From: Ferrimonas kyonanensis DSM 18153
Lineage (GTDB): Bacteria > Pseudomonadota > Gammaproteobacteria > Enterobacterales > Shewanellaceae
Direction: 5' to 3'
Assembly: GCF_000425405.1 (NCBI RefSeq)
Contig: NZ_AUDJ01000001.1
Span: 1 to 64,000 of the forward strand
Length of the DNA: 64,000 nt
Shown here: positions 46,052-53,338 of the stretch, in pieces
Numbering within the stretch: position 1 is the stretch's first letter
Layout: every line of letters starts with the position of its first letter
Position numbers and translations under genes: made by a program
Notes under the pieces: generated by a model
Database searches by the model: none
Told to the model about the DNA's origin: nothing
The model's input: only the letters and a program-made list of their open reading frames with translations

Positions 46052-46724
46052 GAACCAGCATGTACCCGCGGTTACGAACGGTGAGAATCATCTTGTAAGG
46101 TGCCCGATCGTCGTTGAGCTTTTTGCGCAGACCGCTGATGCGCATATCAACCGAGCGATCGTGGCCGTCGTAGTTAATGCCTCTGAGTGCTTTGCAGCAG
46201 GCTTCGCGGGTCACCACCTGGCCAGTGTGCTCGGCCAGCAGCAGTAACATTCGGTATTCCGATTCGGTGAGGTCGATGGGGTTGCCATCGAACTGCACCC
46301 GCTGTTGGCGGGGGTGAATGACAACCTTGCCGCAGTTGATGCTGTCGACGTTGACCGGGTGCCACCGGCGCAGCAACGCTTCGATGCGGGCTGCCATGAC
46401 ATGGGGTTTAACCGGTTTCGTCAGGTAGTCATCGGCGCCCATCTTCAGCAGGCTGATCTCGCTGAACTCATCGTCACAGGCGGTCATCACCATGATCGGC
46501 TTCTGATAGAAGGTGCGAGCCTGCTGGCAAACCTCGATGCCACTTAAGCCTGGAAGCATCAGATCCAGTACCACCATATCCGGATCAAAGCTCTTGATCG
46601 CCGTCAGGGCGTCGGCGCCATTATCAACGATCTGCGGTTGGTACTGCTCCGCCTGCAGATACATGGCTGTCAGGCGGGCGATCTCGGCATCGTCCTCGAC
46701 AATCAAAATTTTGGCTTTGGTCAC
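46044..46724 (-). CDS. OmpR-family response regulator (RstA-like), convergent paralogue
   Basis: 226 residues: receiver with IVEDD, Asp in VLDLMLPGLSG, Thr in MTACDDE and Lys in LTKPVKP. The winged helix contains LRGINYDGHDRSVDMRIS. Forms a pair with the downstream kinase; it is a paralogue of 42698-43402. Confidence 0.9.
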   Translation of the reverse strand: MTKAKILIVEDDAEIARLTAMYLQAEQYQPQIVDNGADALTAIKSFDPDMVVLDLMLPGLSGIEVCQQARTFYQKPIMVMTACDDEFSEISLLKMGADDYLTKPVKPHVMAARIEALLRRWHPVNVDSINCGKVVIHPRQQRVQFDGNPIDLTESEYRMLLLLAEHTGQVVTREACCKALRGINYDGHDRSVDMRISGLRKKLNDDRAPYKMILTVRNRGYMLVHD

Positions 46725-46814
46725 GGCTGGGTCACTAGTGAGTATTAGGGATAGTGTCTATTGTAACGGGCTGGAACGGAATGCCCAGCCCGCTTACACC
46801 GGCTTACATGGTTG

Positions 46815-47798
46815 TCATTCCGGCTGACAGATTTCGTTACGCCAGACGGCGGCAAAGGTTTTCATCAGCAACACCAGAATCACCAGTGACGCCAGTGACA
46901 ACAGGGCAAACGACAGGTATCCAAAGAGTGGCTTGGAGGTGGCGCTGTACATCACTTGGGCGGCGATGCTGGCGGCAGCCAGTGGGAATGAGTAGGCCCA
47001 CCAGGAGACATAGAAGCGGATCTTGGAGAAGCGGGCAAACTGAGTCAGTAGCAGCAGTACCAGAAACATGGCGACGTTGAACAGCACCTGGGCCAGGGTA
47101 TCGATGGTGCCAGTGAGCTTCAGATAGGCGGTAAAACCGACTGCCGGCGGGGCGATGAAGATAAACAGGGTGGGCAGCAACTTCTCTGGCAGAGGATCAT
47201 GAAAGATAACTCTATTCAAAATCAATGCTTTAAGTATTATCCAGAACAACAAGCCGATGGAAAAGAAGAACCAGCTGATCTCCATAAAGCCATGTTCCAC
47301 ACCGGCAATGGGGACGATGATGTTGCCGACAATGGGAATAAACCAGGCCGGGGTGCTGTGGGCAATCTGAAATTTGGGGTGGTGAATCCACTGGGTCAGC
47401 ACATACAGGGTAAATAACAGGTGCAATACCGCCCCGACGCTCCAGAATGCCAGTGACAATGGCTTGGACAGCGGCAATAACGCGGCACTGAGTAGCAGCA
47501 GGCTGATGGAGAATGTAGGGAAGAAGCTGAGTTTAATGGGGTGGTTGAGTTCGGCGCGTACCGCCTCGGGCTGGGTGAACAGCTTCATCAGGTAACTGCC
47601 ACACAGGGCGGTGAACAGCACCAGGGTCAAAATCAACAACAGTTGATTGATGATTGACGGGGCGCCGAGTACCTGTGCGGCCTTGCCCCAGGCCAGGGTT
47701 AACCCGCTCATGCCCATGATCATGGCAAAGAACGAAACCGGGAAATACGCCAGTTGCGAGGAGCGAGAGAGTTCCGCTTGCTGATTCATAATCATCAT
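46815..47798 (-). CDS. SLAC1/TehA-family anion channel or exporter
   Basis: About 327 residues with ten hydrophobic segments, starting with FPVSFFAMIMGMSGLTLAWG, the typical first helix of the tellurite-resistance/dicarboxylate (TDT) group. SLAC1-like WFIPIVGNIIVPIAG and PPAVGFTAYLKLTG are present. Known family members pass small anions such as nitrate, chloride or sulfite. Several start codons are stacked at 47798, 47795 and 47789. A perfect palindrome lies just upstream. On the same strand after the octaheme gene. Confidence 0.82.
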   Translation of the reverse strand: MMIMNQQAELSRSSQLAYFPVSFFAMIMGMSGLTLAWGKAAQVLGAPSIINQLLLILTLVLFTALCGSYLMKLFTQPEAVRAELNHPIKLSFFPTFSISLLLLSAALLPLSKPLSLAFWSVGAVLHLLFTLYVLTQWIHHPKFQIAHSTPAWFIPIVGNIIVPIAGVEHGFMEISWFFFSIGLLFWIILKALILNRVIFHDPLPEKLLPTLFIFIAPPAVGFTAYLKLTGTIDTLAQVLFNVAMFLVLLLLTQFARFSKIRFYVSWWAYSFPLAAASIAAQVMYSATSKPLFGYLSFALLSLASLVILVLLMKTFAAVWRNEICQPE

Positions 47799-47805
47799 CC
47801 GTAAT

Positions 47806-47819
47806 TTAGAATATTCTAA
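47806..47819. promoter_or_regulatory. 14-bp perfect palindrome upstream of the SLAC1 gene
   Basis: TTAGAATATTCTAA is self-complementary and sits eight bases upstream of the first possible start codon, overlapping the likely ribosome-site or promoter region. Size and AT-rich symmetry suit a dimeric repressor, for example of the ArsR type. The regulator is not identified. Confidence 0.5.
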
Positions 47820-47916
47820 TACGCTATGCCTGACCGGCATTCAAGTCCAGTACCGATAGGACAGTTTTTGCTGTGAGTTGGTAAATCTGTGAACTGACGA
47901 CGGTTGCCCCGAATCC

Positions 47917-47945
47917 ACAAAAAAGCCGCCCCGAGGGGCGGCTTG
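47917..47945 (-). terminator. rho-independent terminator after the octaheme gene
   Basis: On the minus strand, GCCGCCCC / GGGGCGGC with a TC-type loop is followed by TTTTTTG. It separates the octaheme transcript from the SLAC1 gene. Confidence 0.88.
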
Positions 47946-47967
47946 CAGGTTTGACGTATGATGAGTG

Positions 47968-49584
47968 TTACTGGTGCATCTTGCCGCCAAGCTCGGTCAG
48001 GCGATCCAGTTTCTCGCCGACTTCGTGGCACTGACCGCAGGCGAAACCTTCCTGCAGATAGGGGTACATGAAGTGACCATCTTCGGTGAACTGGCCGCGA
48101 TCATCGTACAAATCAATCTTAAACAGGTGAATCATCTCGTCACCGAATTTAACCCCGTTTTTCTCGACGTAGGTGGCGTTCTTCACCGCGTCTGGCATGT
48201 GACAGGTGGTGCACTCCATGCTGTTGTGCAGGCTGAGCATGCCACCGGTTTCCATCGGCTTGTCACCGTGGCAGTCGGAGCAGACTTTGGTGACGGCACC
48301 GGCGTGTTCCGGCTGGTCCTGGTTCAGGGTTGATTTATGCGGGTTGTGGCAGCTGTTGCAGCTCATACCCAGCTTGTAGTGTGCGCCCATCACTTCACCG
48401 TTGTCCGGGTCGATGCCCATCAGCTCATCGTGGCCCTGGTGGTGCTTGGGTAAGCCGCCGGAGACCGCGATACGGCCACCAAACTCTTCTCCTTCGGGGA
48501 AGGCGGTTTTGTATGGGTTGGTGTAGTCGTTGCTGTGAGTACGGTTACCGTCGCGAGTGTGACACTCAGAACAGTGCACCGGCAGACCATAGCCCTGGTC
48601 ATCGGCGCGCAGTTGCTCACTGGTCCGTGGGGTCGCAGTCTTGACGATGTTGTCGGCTGACGGCGCCTTGATGTGCTCGGAACCGGCGCCGTGGCAGGCT
48701 TCACATTGCACTCCGGCGTAAGCATAGGTGCCCATGATACCGGGTAAGTCATCTTGCTTGTGGGGGTTCAGGCTGCCCTCTTCGGTGCCGGTAAAGGGTT
48801 TCCAGCCGGTGTTGTGGCAGTTACCACAACCGTAGGCGTAGTCGAACTTGTCACCCTTGTAGGCGCCCATCACCTGATCGTTCAGCCCCAGGTTCTCGGC
48901 GTGGATGTTGTATTGCACCGCGCTGCCGGTGACGACGTAGCCGTCTTTATCGAACCAGCGGTACTTCCAGCCATAGCCGCCGGAGGTGTAAGTCACGTCG
49001 TCGTAGCTTTCGGGGATTCCCAGGGTGTTGTTGCTGCCGTTGCCGTCGTTACCGACCATCTCCAGTGCACCGGTCATGTTGGTGTAGGGGAACTCGGGCA
49101 TTTCGCCGTCAATTTCACTGATCTTGAAGTTATGTCCGGTTAACTGGTGGGTGGCAAATTCCTGGGCGTGGCAACTGCCACAGGCTTCGGAGCCCACGTA
49201 GCTGAGGCTGACCTGACCGTCGGCGGTGACGGTGACTCGCACCTTGGCGCTGGCGTCATCACTGCCGTCGCTGATGGTGTAGTCGATGGTGGCGCTGCCC
49301 ACGAACCCGTCCGGGTCGTAGTGCACCAGTCCGTCGGCGATGCTGGCGACGCCTTGATCGGCGACGGCGCTGCTTAATGTCAGAGTATCACCATCGGCAT
49401 CACTGGCTTGAGCCAGTACATCGATGCTGATGGCCTCGCTGGCGGTGGTTTCGGCGCTGAGATCGGCGGCAACCGGTGGGGTATTTGGATCGGGCACGAC
49501 CACAGTGTTGTCATCGTCGTCGCTACAGGCAGTCATCAGACTGGCTGCAATCAGGGTGGCTAAAAGCCGGGTGTGGGTTTTCAT
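47968..49584 (-). CDS. octaheme c-type cytochrome lipoprotein with Ig-like N-terminal domain
   Basis: About 538 residues. Signal peptide with lipobox (LMTA-C), then an Asp-rich linker. A single cadherin/tandem-95-like Ig domain follows (about residues 35-115, PPVAADLS.. ASDADGDTLTL.. YTISDGSDDASA). Eight CxxCH sites follow: CGSCH, CGNCH, CEACH, CSECH, CNSCH, CSDCH, CTTCH and CGQCH. It is a multiheme electron carrier or reductase anchored on the membrane surface; the substrate is unknown. Three ATGs are stacked at 49590, 49587 and 49584. AGGAG spacing favours the last. Confidence 0.85.
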   Translation of the reverse strand: MKTHTRLLATLIAASLMTACSDDDDNTVVVPDPNTPPVAADLSAETTASEAISIDVLAQASDADGDTLTLSSAVADQGVASIADGLVHYDPDGFVGSATIDYTISDGSDDASAKVRVTVTADGQVSLSYVGSEACGSCHAQEFATHQLTGHNFKISEIDGEMPEFPYTNMTGALEMVGNDGNGSNNTLGIPESYDDVTYTSGGYGWKYRWFDKDGYVVTGSAVQYNIHAENLGLNDQVMGAYKGDKFDYAYGCGNCHNTGWKPFTGTEEGSLNPHKQDDLPGIMGTYAYAGVQCEACHGAGSEHIKAPSADNIVKTATPRTSEQLRADDQGYGLPVHCSECHTRDGNRTHSNDYTNPYKTAFPEGEEFGGRIAVSGGLPKHHQGHDELMGIDPDNGEVMGAHYKLGMSCNSCHNPHKSTLNQDQPEHAGAVTKVCSDCHGDKPMETGGMLSLHNSMECTTCHMPDAVKNATYVEKNGVKFGDEMIHLFKIDLYDDRGQFTEDGHFMYPYLQEGFACGQCHEVGEKLDRLTELGGKMHQ

Positions 49585-49597
49585 CATCATTCTCCTG

Positions 49598-49613
49598 CAG
49601 TGGTGGACCACTG
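49598..49613. promoter_or_regulatory. palindrome upstream of the octaheme gene
   Basis: CAGTGGT GG ACCACTG: perfect 7-bp arms with a 2-bp centre, immediately upstream of the ribosome site of the octaheme gene. Candidate operator or 5' UTR hairpin. Confidence 0.4.
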
Positions 49614-49673
49614 TCTACATCCTGCAAGGAGTATCGAATGTGTGAATTTTTGTCGCCAGATTAGGGAAGTTGT

Positions 49674-49722
49674 CACCCTGAACCGGGTTGATAAGTTTTG
49701 TTATCAGAACTGGTTCAGGGTG
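49674..49722. promoter_or_regulatory. 49-bp interrupted palindrome between regulator and octaheme genes
   Basis: Outer arms CACCCTGAACC / GGTTCAGGGTG (11 bp, perfect) and inner arms TGATAA / TTATCA. It lies 15 bases after the REC-ArsR gene. It could be a terminator-like hairpin (no T run on the minus strand) or a binding site. Confidence 0.5.
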
Positions 49723-49737
49723 ATGTTTTATAAGGAT

Positions 49738-50382
49738 TTATTCGTCGGATGAGGCGGCAATAAATTGCACCATTTGTTGGCCGTGAGCTGTTAAAAAGTA
49801 GATCTTGTTCGCATTTTGTTCCACCAGTCCGCTCTGCTTTAATTGGCGCAGGTGAAAATTGAACTGAGTGTGGTTGTCGACGCCCGCCAAGCGGCACAGA
49901 TCCATGAAGCGCAGCTTCTTGTGCAGGGACAGTTGTTGCAATACGGCCCGGCGCATGGGGTTGGACAGCGCCGAAAACACCTTGTTGGCCTCCTCCTCCG
50001 GCAGCGACAGTGCCGGTTGCCGCTGAGCCTGAACCCGTCGGAGGGTGGTGGCCAGGGTCGCCAGGTTAAAGGGTTTGGTGACAAAGTCATCGGCGCCCCG
50101 TTTCATGGCGTCGACGGCGGTATCGACGGTGGCGAAGGCGGTGGTGATGACGATGCCAATGCCGGGTTGCAGTCGCCGCAGGGCGGCGATGGCATCGACT
50201 CCGGTCATGCCCGGCATCACCAGATCCAGCAGCGCAATATCAAATTTTTGCTGTTCGGCCTGATCCAACGCCTGTTCGGCGCTGTGACAACTGACGACGG
50301 TGAAGCCTTCGCAGTGCAGGGCTTCTTCGATAGCACTGTTGAGTTCGACGTCGTCTTCGGCAAGCAGAATCGACAGGGTCAT
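49738..50382 (-). CDS. response regulator with ArsR-like winged-helix output domain
   Basis: 214 residues. The receiver (1-120) has AEDD, phospho-acceptor Asp in LLDLVMPGMTG, TTAFATVDT and TKPFN. The output domain (about 130-205) is an ArsR-type winged helix: VFSALSNPMRRAVLQQLSLHK, LCRLAGVDNHTQFNFHLRQL and LVEQNANKIYFLTAHG. This REC-ArsR combination is uncommon; most regulators end in OmpR, LuxR or Fis-type domains. No metal-binding Cys typical of ArsR sensors is seen. Overlaps the kinase gene by four bases and lies upstream of the octaheme gene. Confidence 0.85.
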   Translation of the reverse strand: MTLSILLAEDDVELNSAIEEALHCEGFTVVSCHSAEQALDQAEQQKFDIALLDLVMPGMTGVDAIAALRRLQPGIGIVITTAFATVDTAVDAMKRGADDFVTKPFNLATLATTLRRVQAQRQPALSLPEEEANKVFSALSNPMRRAVLQQLSLHKKLRFMDLCRLAGVDNHTQFNFHLRQLKQSGLVEQNANKIYFLTAHGQQMVQFIAASSDE

Positions 50383-51764
50383 GAAGCGCTCCTTGGCAGA
50401 GTAAACTGAGCCACCAATCCGGTGTCTCCATTGCTCAGGGTCAGTTCGCCCTGATGCTGTTGAATGATTTGCTGGCAGATGGTCAGCCCCAGGCCGGTGC
50501 CTTGCCCCTGAGGTTTGGTGGTGAAAAACGGGCTCAATGCCTGAGTCAGCAGCGCGGGGGCCATGCCGCTGCCACAGTCACTGATCCTTACCTCAATGCC
50601 GTTGGCGCCGGCAGTGGCACTGATGGTCAGTTTCAGGGTGTCGCTACTGGCATCGATGGCGTTGCTGACCAGGTTGATGATCACCTCTTCCAGCTTGATT
50701 TCGTCACCCATCACCCGCAGGTTCGGTTCCAGATCCAGCTGTACCTGAAACGGCTTGAGTCGATGTTGCATCAGATCCAGGGCCGAATGGATGACTTGAC
50801 CCAGATCGACGGGCTGAACTTCGGCGGTGCTGTTGCGGGCAAAGTGCAGCACCTCCTGGCTGATGTGATTGGCCCGGTTGAGGCCGTGACGAATGCGCTG
50901 TAACTGTTTTTGTTGAGCCTCATCCGGTTGCAGTTGGCGCTCAAGCAGGTCGCAGCCCAGGGTGGCGTAGCTCAATGGCGTCTTGATCTCATGGGCGATG
51001 CCGGAGGCTAACTCTCCGATGGCTCGCAGTTTTTCTCCGCGCATTACCCGTCGTTGCTGCTCCTCAATCTGCTGCTGGTATTCCAAATCAAACAGCTTGA
51101 GCGCCTGCAATAGTCCTAATAGCAGGCCGAAGGCACTGAGCATGCGCACCATGGGCACCCAGATGCCCCAGTTGGAAGAGAGCAGACCGGCAGCGATGGC
51201 GTAGCACAACAGGGCCACGCCACAATAGCCAAACCACTGGGCCCCCTGATGATGGTTGGCGGACAGTTCGCGGGCGTAGTAGATCATGGCGACCCCGGCC
51301 AGGCTGCCGCCGGCCAGGCCGAAGATCCAGCGGGTCAGTTGCACCGACAGCAGCAGTGAGCGTTCCACGGGGAAGATCAGCAGATGAATCAGGGTGGCGG
51401 ACAGATACAATGCCAGCAGTATCGGCACCAGGTAGCTCAGCCAGCGCCGGTGCGGTGCCGCGAGGATGTCCAGCATCTGCCAGGCAAACCACACCAGCGC
51501 CAGGAACGAAATCAGCAGTTTGGCGATACGCAGCAATTTCACCTGTATCCACCACTGCTGAGACAGTTCGCCGCCCACCAGTTTCAGGTACAGTTCGGAC
51601 CATTCGTGGAAGGCATGGGTAAAGCCAAACAATGCCAGCGCCGGCAGCGCCGAGGCGATGGCCAGCTTACTGAATTTGAGGTTACGAAAGCTGATGACGC
51701 AGCCGATGGTGAAGAACACCAGACCGTAGAACAGGTAAACATTGAACAGGATCAGCTCTTTCAT
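50379..51764 (-). CDS. sensor histidine kinase with multi-helix membrane domain
   Basis: 461 residues. About seven transmembrane helices fill residues ~1-230, without a large periplasmic domain. A coiled linker (YQQQIEEQQRRVMRGEKLRAIGELAS) leads to the H-box GIAHEIKTPLSYATLG with His258. The ATPase has NLVSNAIDAS, DCGSGM and GTGLGLTICQQI. The PAS-less NtrB/ZraS-like kinase core suits sensing in or at the membrane, for example of redox carriers or lipids. Cognate of the REC-ArsR regulator. Confidence 0.85.
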   Translation of the reverse strand: MKELILFNVYLFYGLVFFTIGCVISFRNLKFSKLAIASALPALALFGFTHAFHEWSELYLKLVGGELSQQWWIQVKLLRIAKLLISFLALVWFAWQMLDILAAPHRRWLSYLVPILLALYLSATLIHLLIFPVERSLLLSVQLTRWIFGLAGGSLAGVAMIYYARELSANHHQGAQWFGYCGVALLCYAIAAGLLSSNWGIWVPMVRMLSAFGLLLGLLQALKLFDLEYQQQIEEQQRRVMRGEKLRAIGELASGIAHEIKTPLSYATLGCDLLERQLQPDEAQQKQLQRIRHGLNRANHISQEVLHFARNSTAEVQPVDLGQVIHSALDLMQHRLKPFQVQLDLEPNLRVMGDEIKLEEVIINLVSNAIDASSDTLKLTISATAGANGIEVRISDCGSGMAPALLTQALSPFFTTKPQGQGTGLGLTICQQIIQQHQGELTLSNGDTGLVAQFTLPRSAS

Positions 51765-51845
51765 CGGCTAAAGGCTAGCCAATTCCTGAGGTGTCTGCTG
51801 TGACCGCTCTGGGGTTCTGGGGGCAAAAAGGCCGGTAAGGATCAC

Positions 51846-51875
51846 AAAAAAGCCTCCACGGGTGGAGGCTTTTTA
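51846..51875. terminator. bidirectional rho-independent terminator
   Basis: The stem AAAAAGCCTCCAC / GTGGAGGCTTTTT with a short GG loop lies downstream of the dsbA-like gene (minus strand), between it and the kinase gene. Confidence 0.88.
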
Positions 51876-51897
51876 CTGGAATAAGAGGCGTTTCGAT

Positions 51898-52548
51898 TTA
51901 CTTCTGGGTAGCAAGGTAGTTCATCAGGTCGGTCAGTTGTCCCAGAGTTTCGATGTTGCGCATGTTGATCATGTACTTATCGTTGATGATGAAGGTGGGT
52001 ACACTCTGAATGCGAAACTTCTGCTGTTCCATCATCCAGGTCATCACCTTCTTTTGTACCGCTTTGCTGGTGGCGATCTTGTCGTAATCGCTGACGTCGA
52101 CGCCGTTATCGGTAAACACCTTTTTGATGTCATCGCGAGTCTTGATTTTATCCTCTTTCTCGGCGTCGTGGGCGCCCGGGGCGTGATCGTGGGCACCGCC
52201 GGCAAGGATGTCGAACATCGGAATCTTGACCTTGTCGGTCACGCCCATCTCTTGCATTACAGCCAAAGACAGGATCACCTCGTTGCCGATGTCGCTGTTC
52301 ATGAAATCAACGTGCGCCTGTTGGAAGTCGATGCTTTTGTCCAGGCCGGGTTTGATCAGCGGCAGGTAGCGCTTCTCCATGGTGATGCAGTTGTGGCAGT
52401 ACAGGGAGAAGAACTCCTTGATGGTTGGTTGCTCAGTCGCTGGACCCTGGCTCACTACGCTGTAGTGGGTGCCTTCGGTAAATTGGGCTGCCCAGGTCGC
52501 CAGGGGGGCGATCATCAGGGCGACGGCTAGGGCGATACGCTTGCTCAC
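51898..52548 (-). CDS. dsbA: DsbA-like thiol:disulfide oxidoreductase, CHNC active site
   Basis: 216 residues: signal peptide (MSKRIALAVALMIAPLATWA) and a thioredoxin fold with inserted helices. The active site in FFSLYCHNCITMEK reads CHNC, where E. coli DsbA has CPHC. A cis-Pro loop SVPTFII is present. A His/Asp/Ala-rich insert (GGAHDHAPGAHDAEKED, about residues 118-134) is unusual. It probably introduces disulphides in the periplasm. In this heme-rich locus, a role in cytochrome assembly is possible but unproven. Confidence 0.85.
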   Translation of the reverse strand: MSKRIALAVALMIAPLATWAAQFTEGTHYSVVSQGPATEQPTIKEFFSLYCHNCITMEKRYLPLIKPGLDKSIDFQQAHVDFMNSDIGNEVILSLAVMQEMGVTDKVKIPMFDILAGGAHDHAPGAHDAEKEDKIKTRDDIKKVFTDNGVDVSDYDKIATSKAVQKKVMTWMMEQQKFRIQSVPTFIINDKYMINMRNIETLGQLTDLMNYLATQK

Positions 52549-52934
52549 AATGTGTGTCCTCGTTGTCTCTACAGGAGAAATAAGTGGGGGAACCGTTCAG
52601 GGGCCTAAGCTAACCTATGGAGCTACTGCAAGGTCAATAAATATCGCTTTCAATCTGCACTAATGTTGAACTGGTTCGCTTTTTGCCAACTCTTCGGTTT
52701 CAGGCGGAACTTTTTGGCGTTTTAACGAGTGAGTGGTACAGGTTGGGGAAGGGTTTTTTTCGACCGCGGTTGGGGGGCGCTGGGGCCGAGGCCCAGAGCA
52801 CGGTCGCGTTTGTGGGCATCGACCGTGGCCAACATCAGTCGTCCTAACTCAGGCAGTGGTGGATAACCTGCCGATTCAACCGGCAGCGGTCGGTGCTGAC
52901 TAGATAGCCACCCCGCTGCCAGTGGTGGCGGCCA
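52549..52934. other. gap between dsbA-like and ubiK genes
   Basis: 386 bases. AT-rich near the dsbA side, which should hold its promoter; GC-rich toward ubiK. After the ubiK TGA, the same minus-strand frame stays open for ~75 codons, but has no independent start and ribosome site. I call no gene here. Confidence 0.45.
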
Positions 52935-53210
52935 TCAGGCTTGAGGCTGTTGGTCGTCCTGGTCAACGGTCGGCTGGCCTTCCAGGGTTGCTAGGCGTGC
53001 TTCCAGTGCCTCGACCATCTGGCGGGTTTTGGCCAGCACAGCCGTTTGACGATCGAACTCTTCGCGGCTGACCATGTCCAGCTTGGACAGCTGGCTTTGC
53101 AGAATGGTTTTGGCCTTGGCTTCGAAGTCGTCTGCGGCGGCCTTGATACCGGAGGGCAGGGCGTCGTTCATCTGCTTGGCGATTTGTTCCAGTTTATCCG
53201 TATTGATCAT
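52935..53210 (-). CDS. ubiK: ubiquinone biosynthesis accessory factor UbiK
   Basis: 91 residues: MINTDKLEQIAKQMNDALPSG with an amphipathic start and a C-terminal coiled coil (TAVLAKTRQMVEALEARLATLE). It matches the YqiC/BMFP family, which supports aerobic ubiquinone synthesis with UbiJ. ATG at 53210 is chosen (frame open to 53237). Divergent from rep. Confidence 0.9.
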   Translation of the reverse strand: MINTDKLEQIAKQMNDALPSGIKAAADDFEAKAKTILQSQLSKLDMVSREEFDRQTAVLAKTRQMVEALEARLATLEGQPTVDQDDQQPQA

Positions 53211-53338
53211 GGTTTCATTACTCCGTAACGCTTGCATTTATGGTAACAAAGTTTGCCTGGGGATTCCCCCTTTGTTCGGTTGCGGCGCTGAGCGGTCGTT
53301 TTAGGTAGAATGACGCGGTATTTTGGTTTGGAGCAACA

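Noticed and set aside
49674-49722. FNR box (TTGAT-N4-ATCAA) in the nested palindrome
   Set aside because: The half-sites TTGAT and ATCA are ten bases apart, not four, and the second half lacks the final A.
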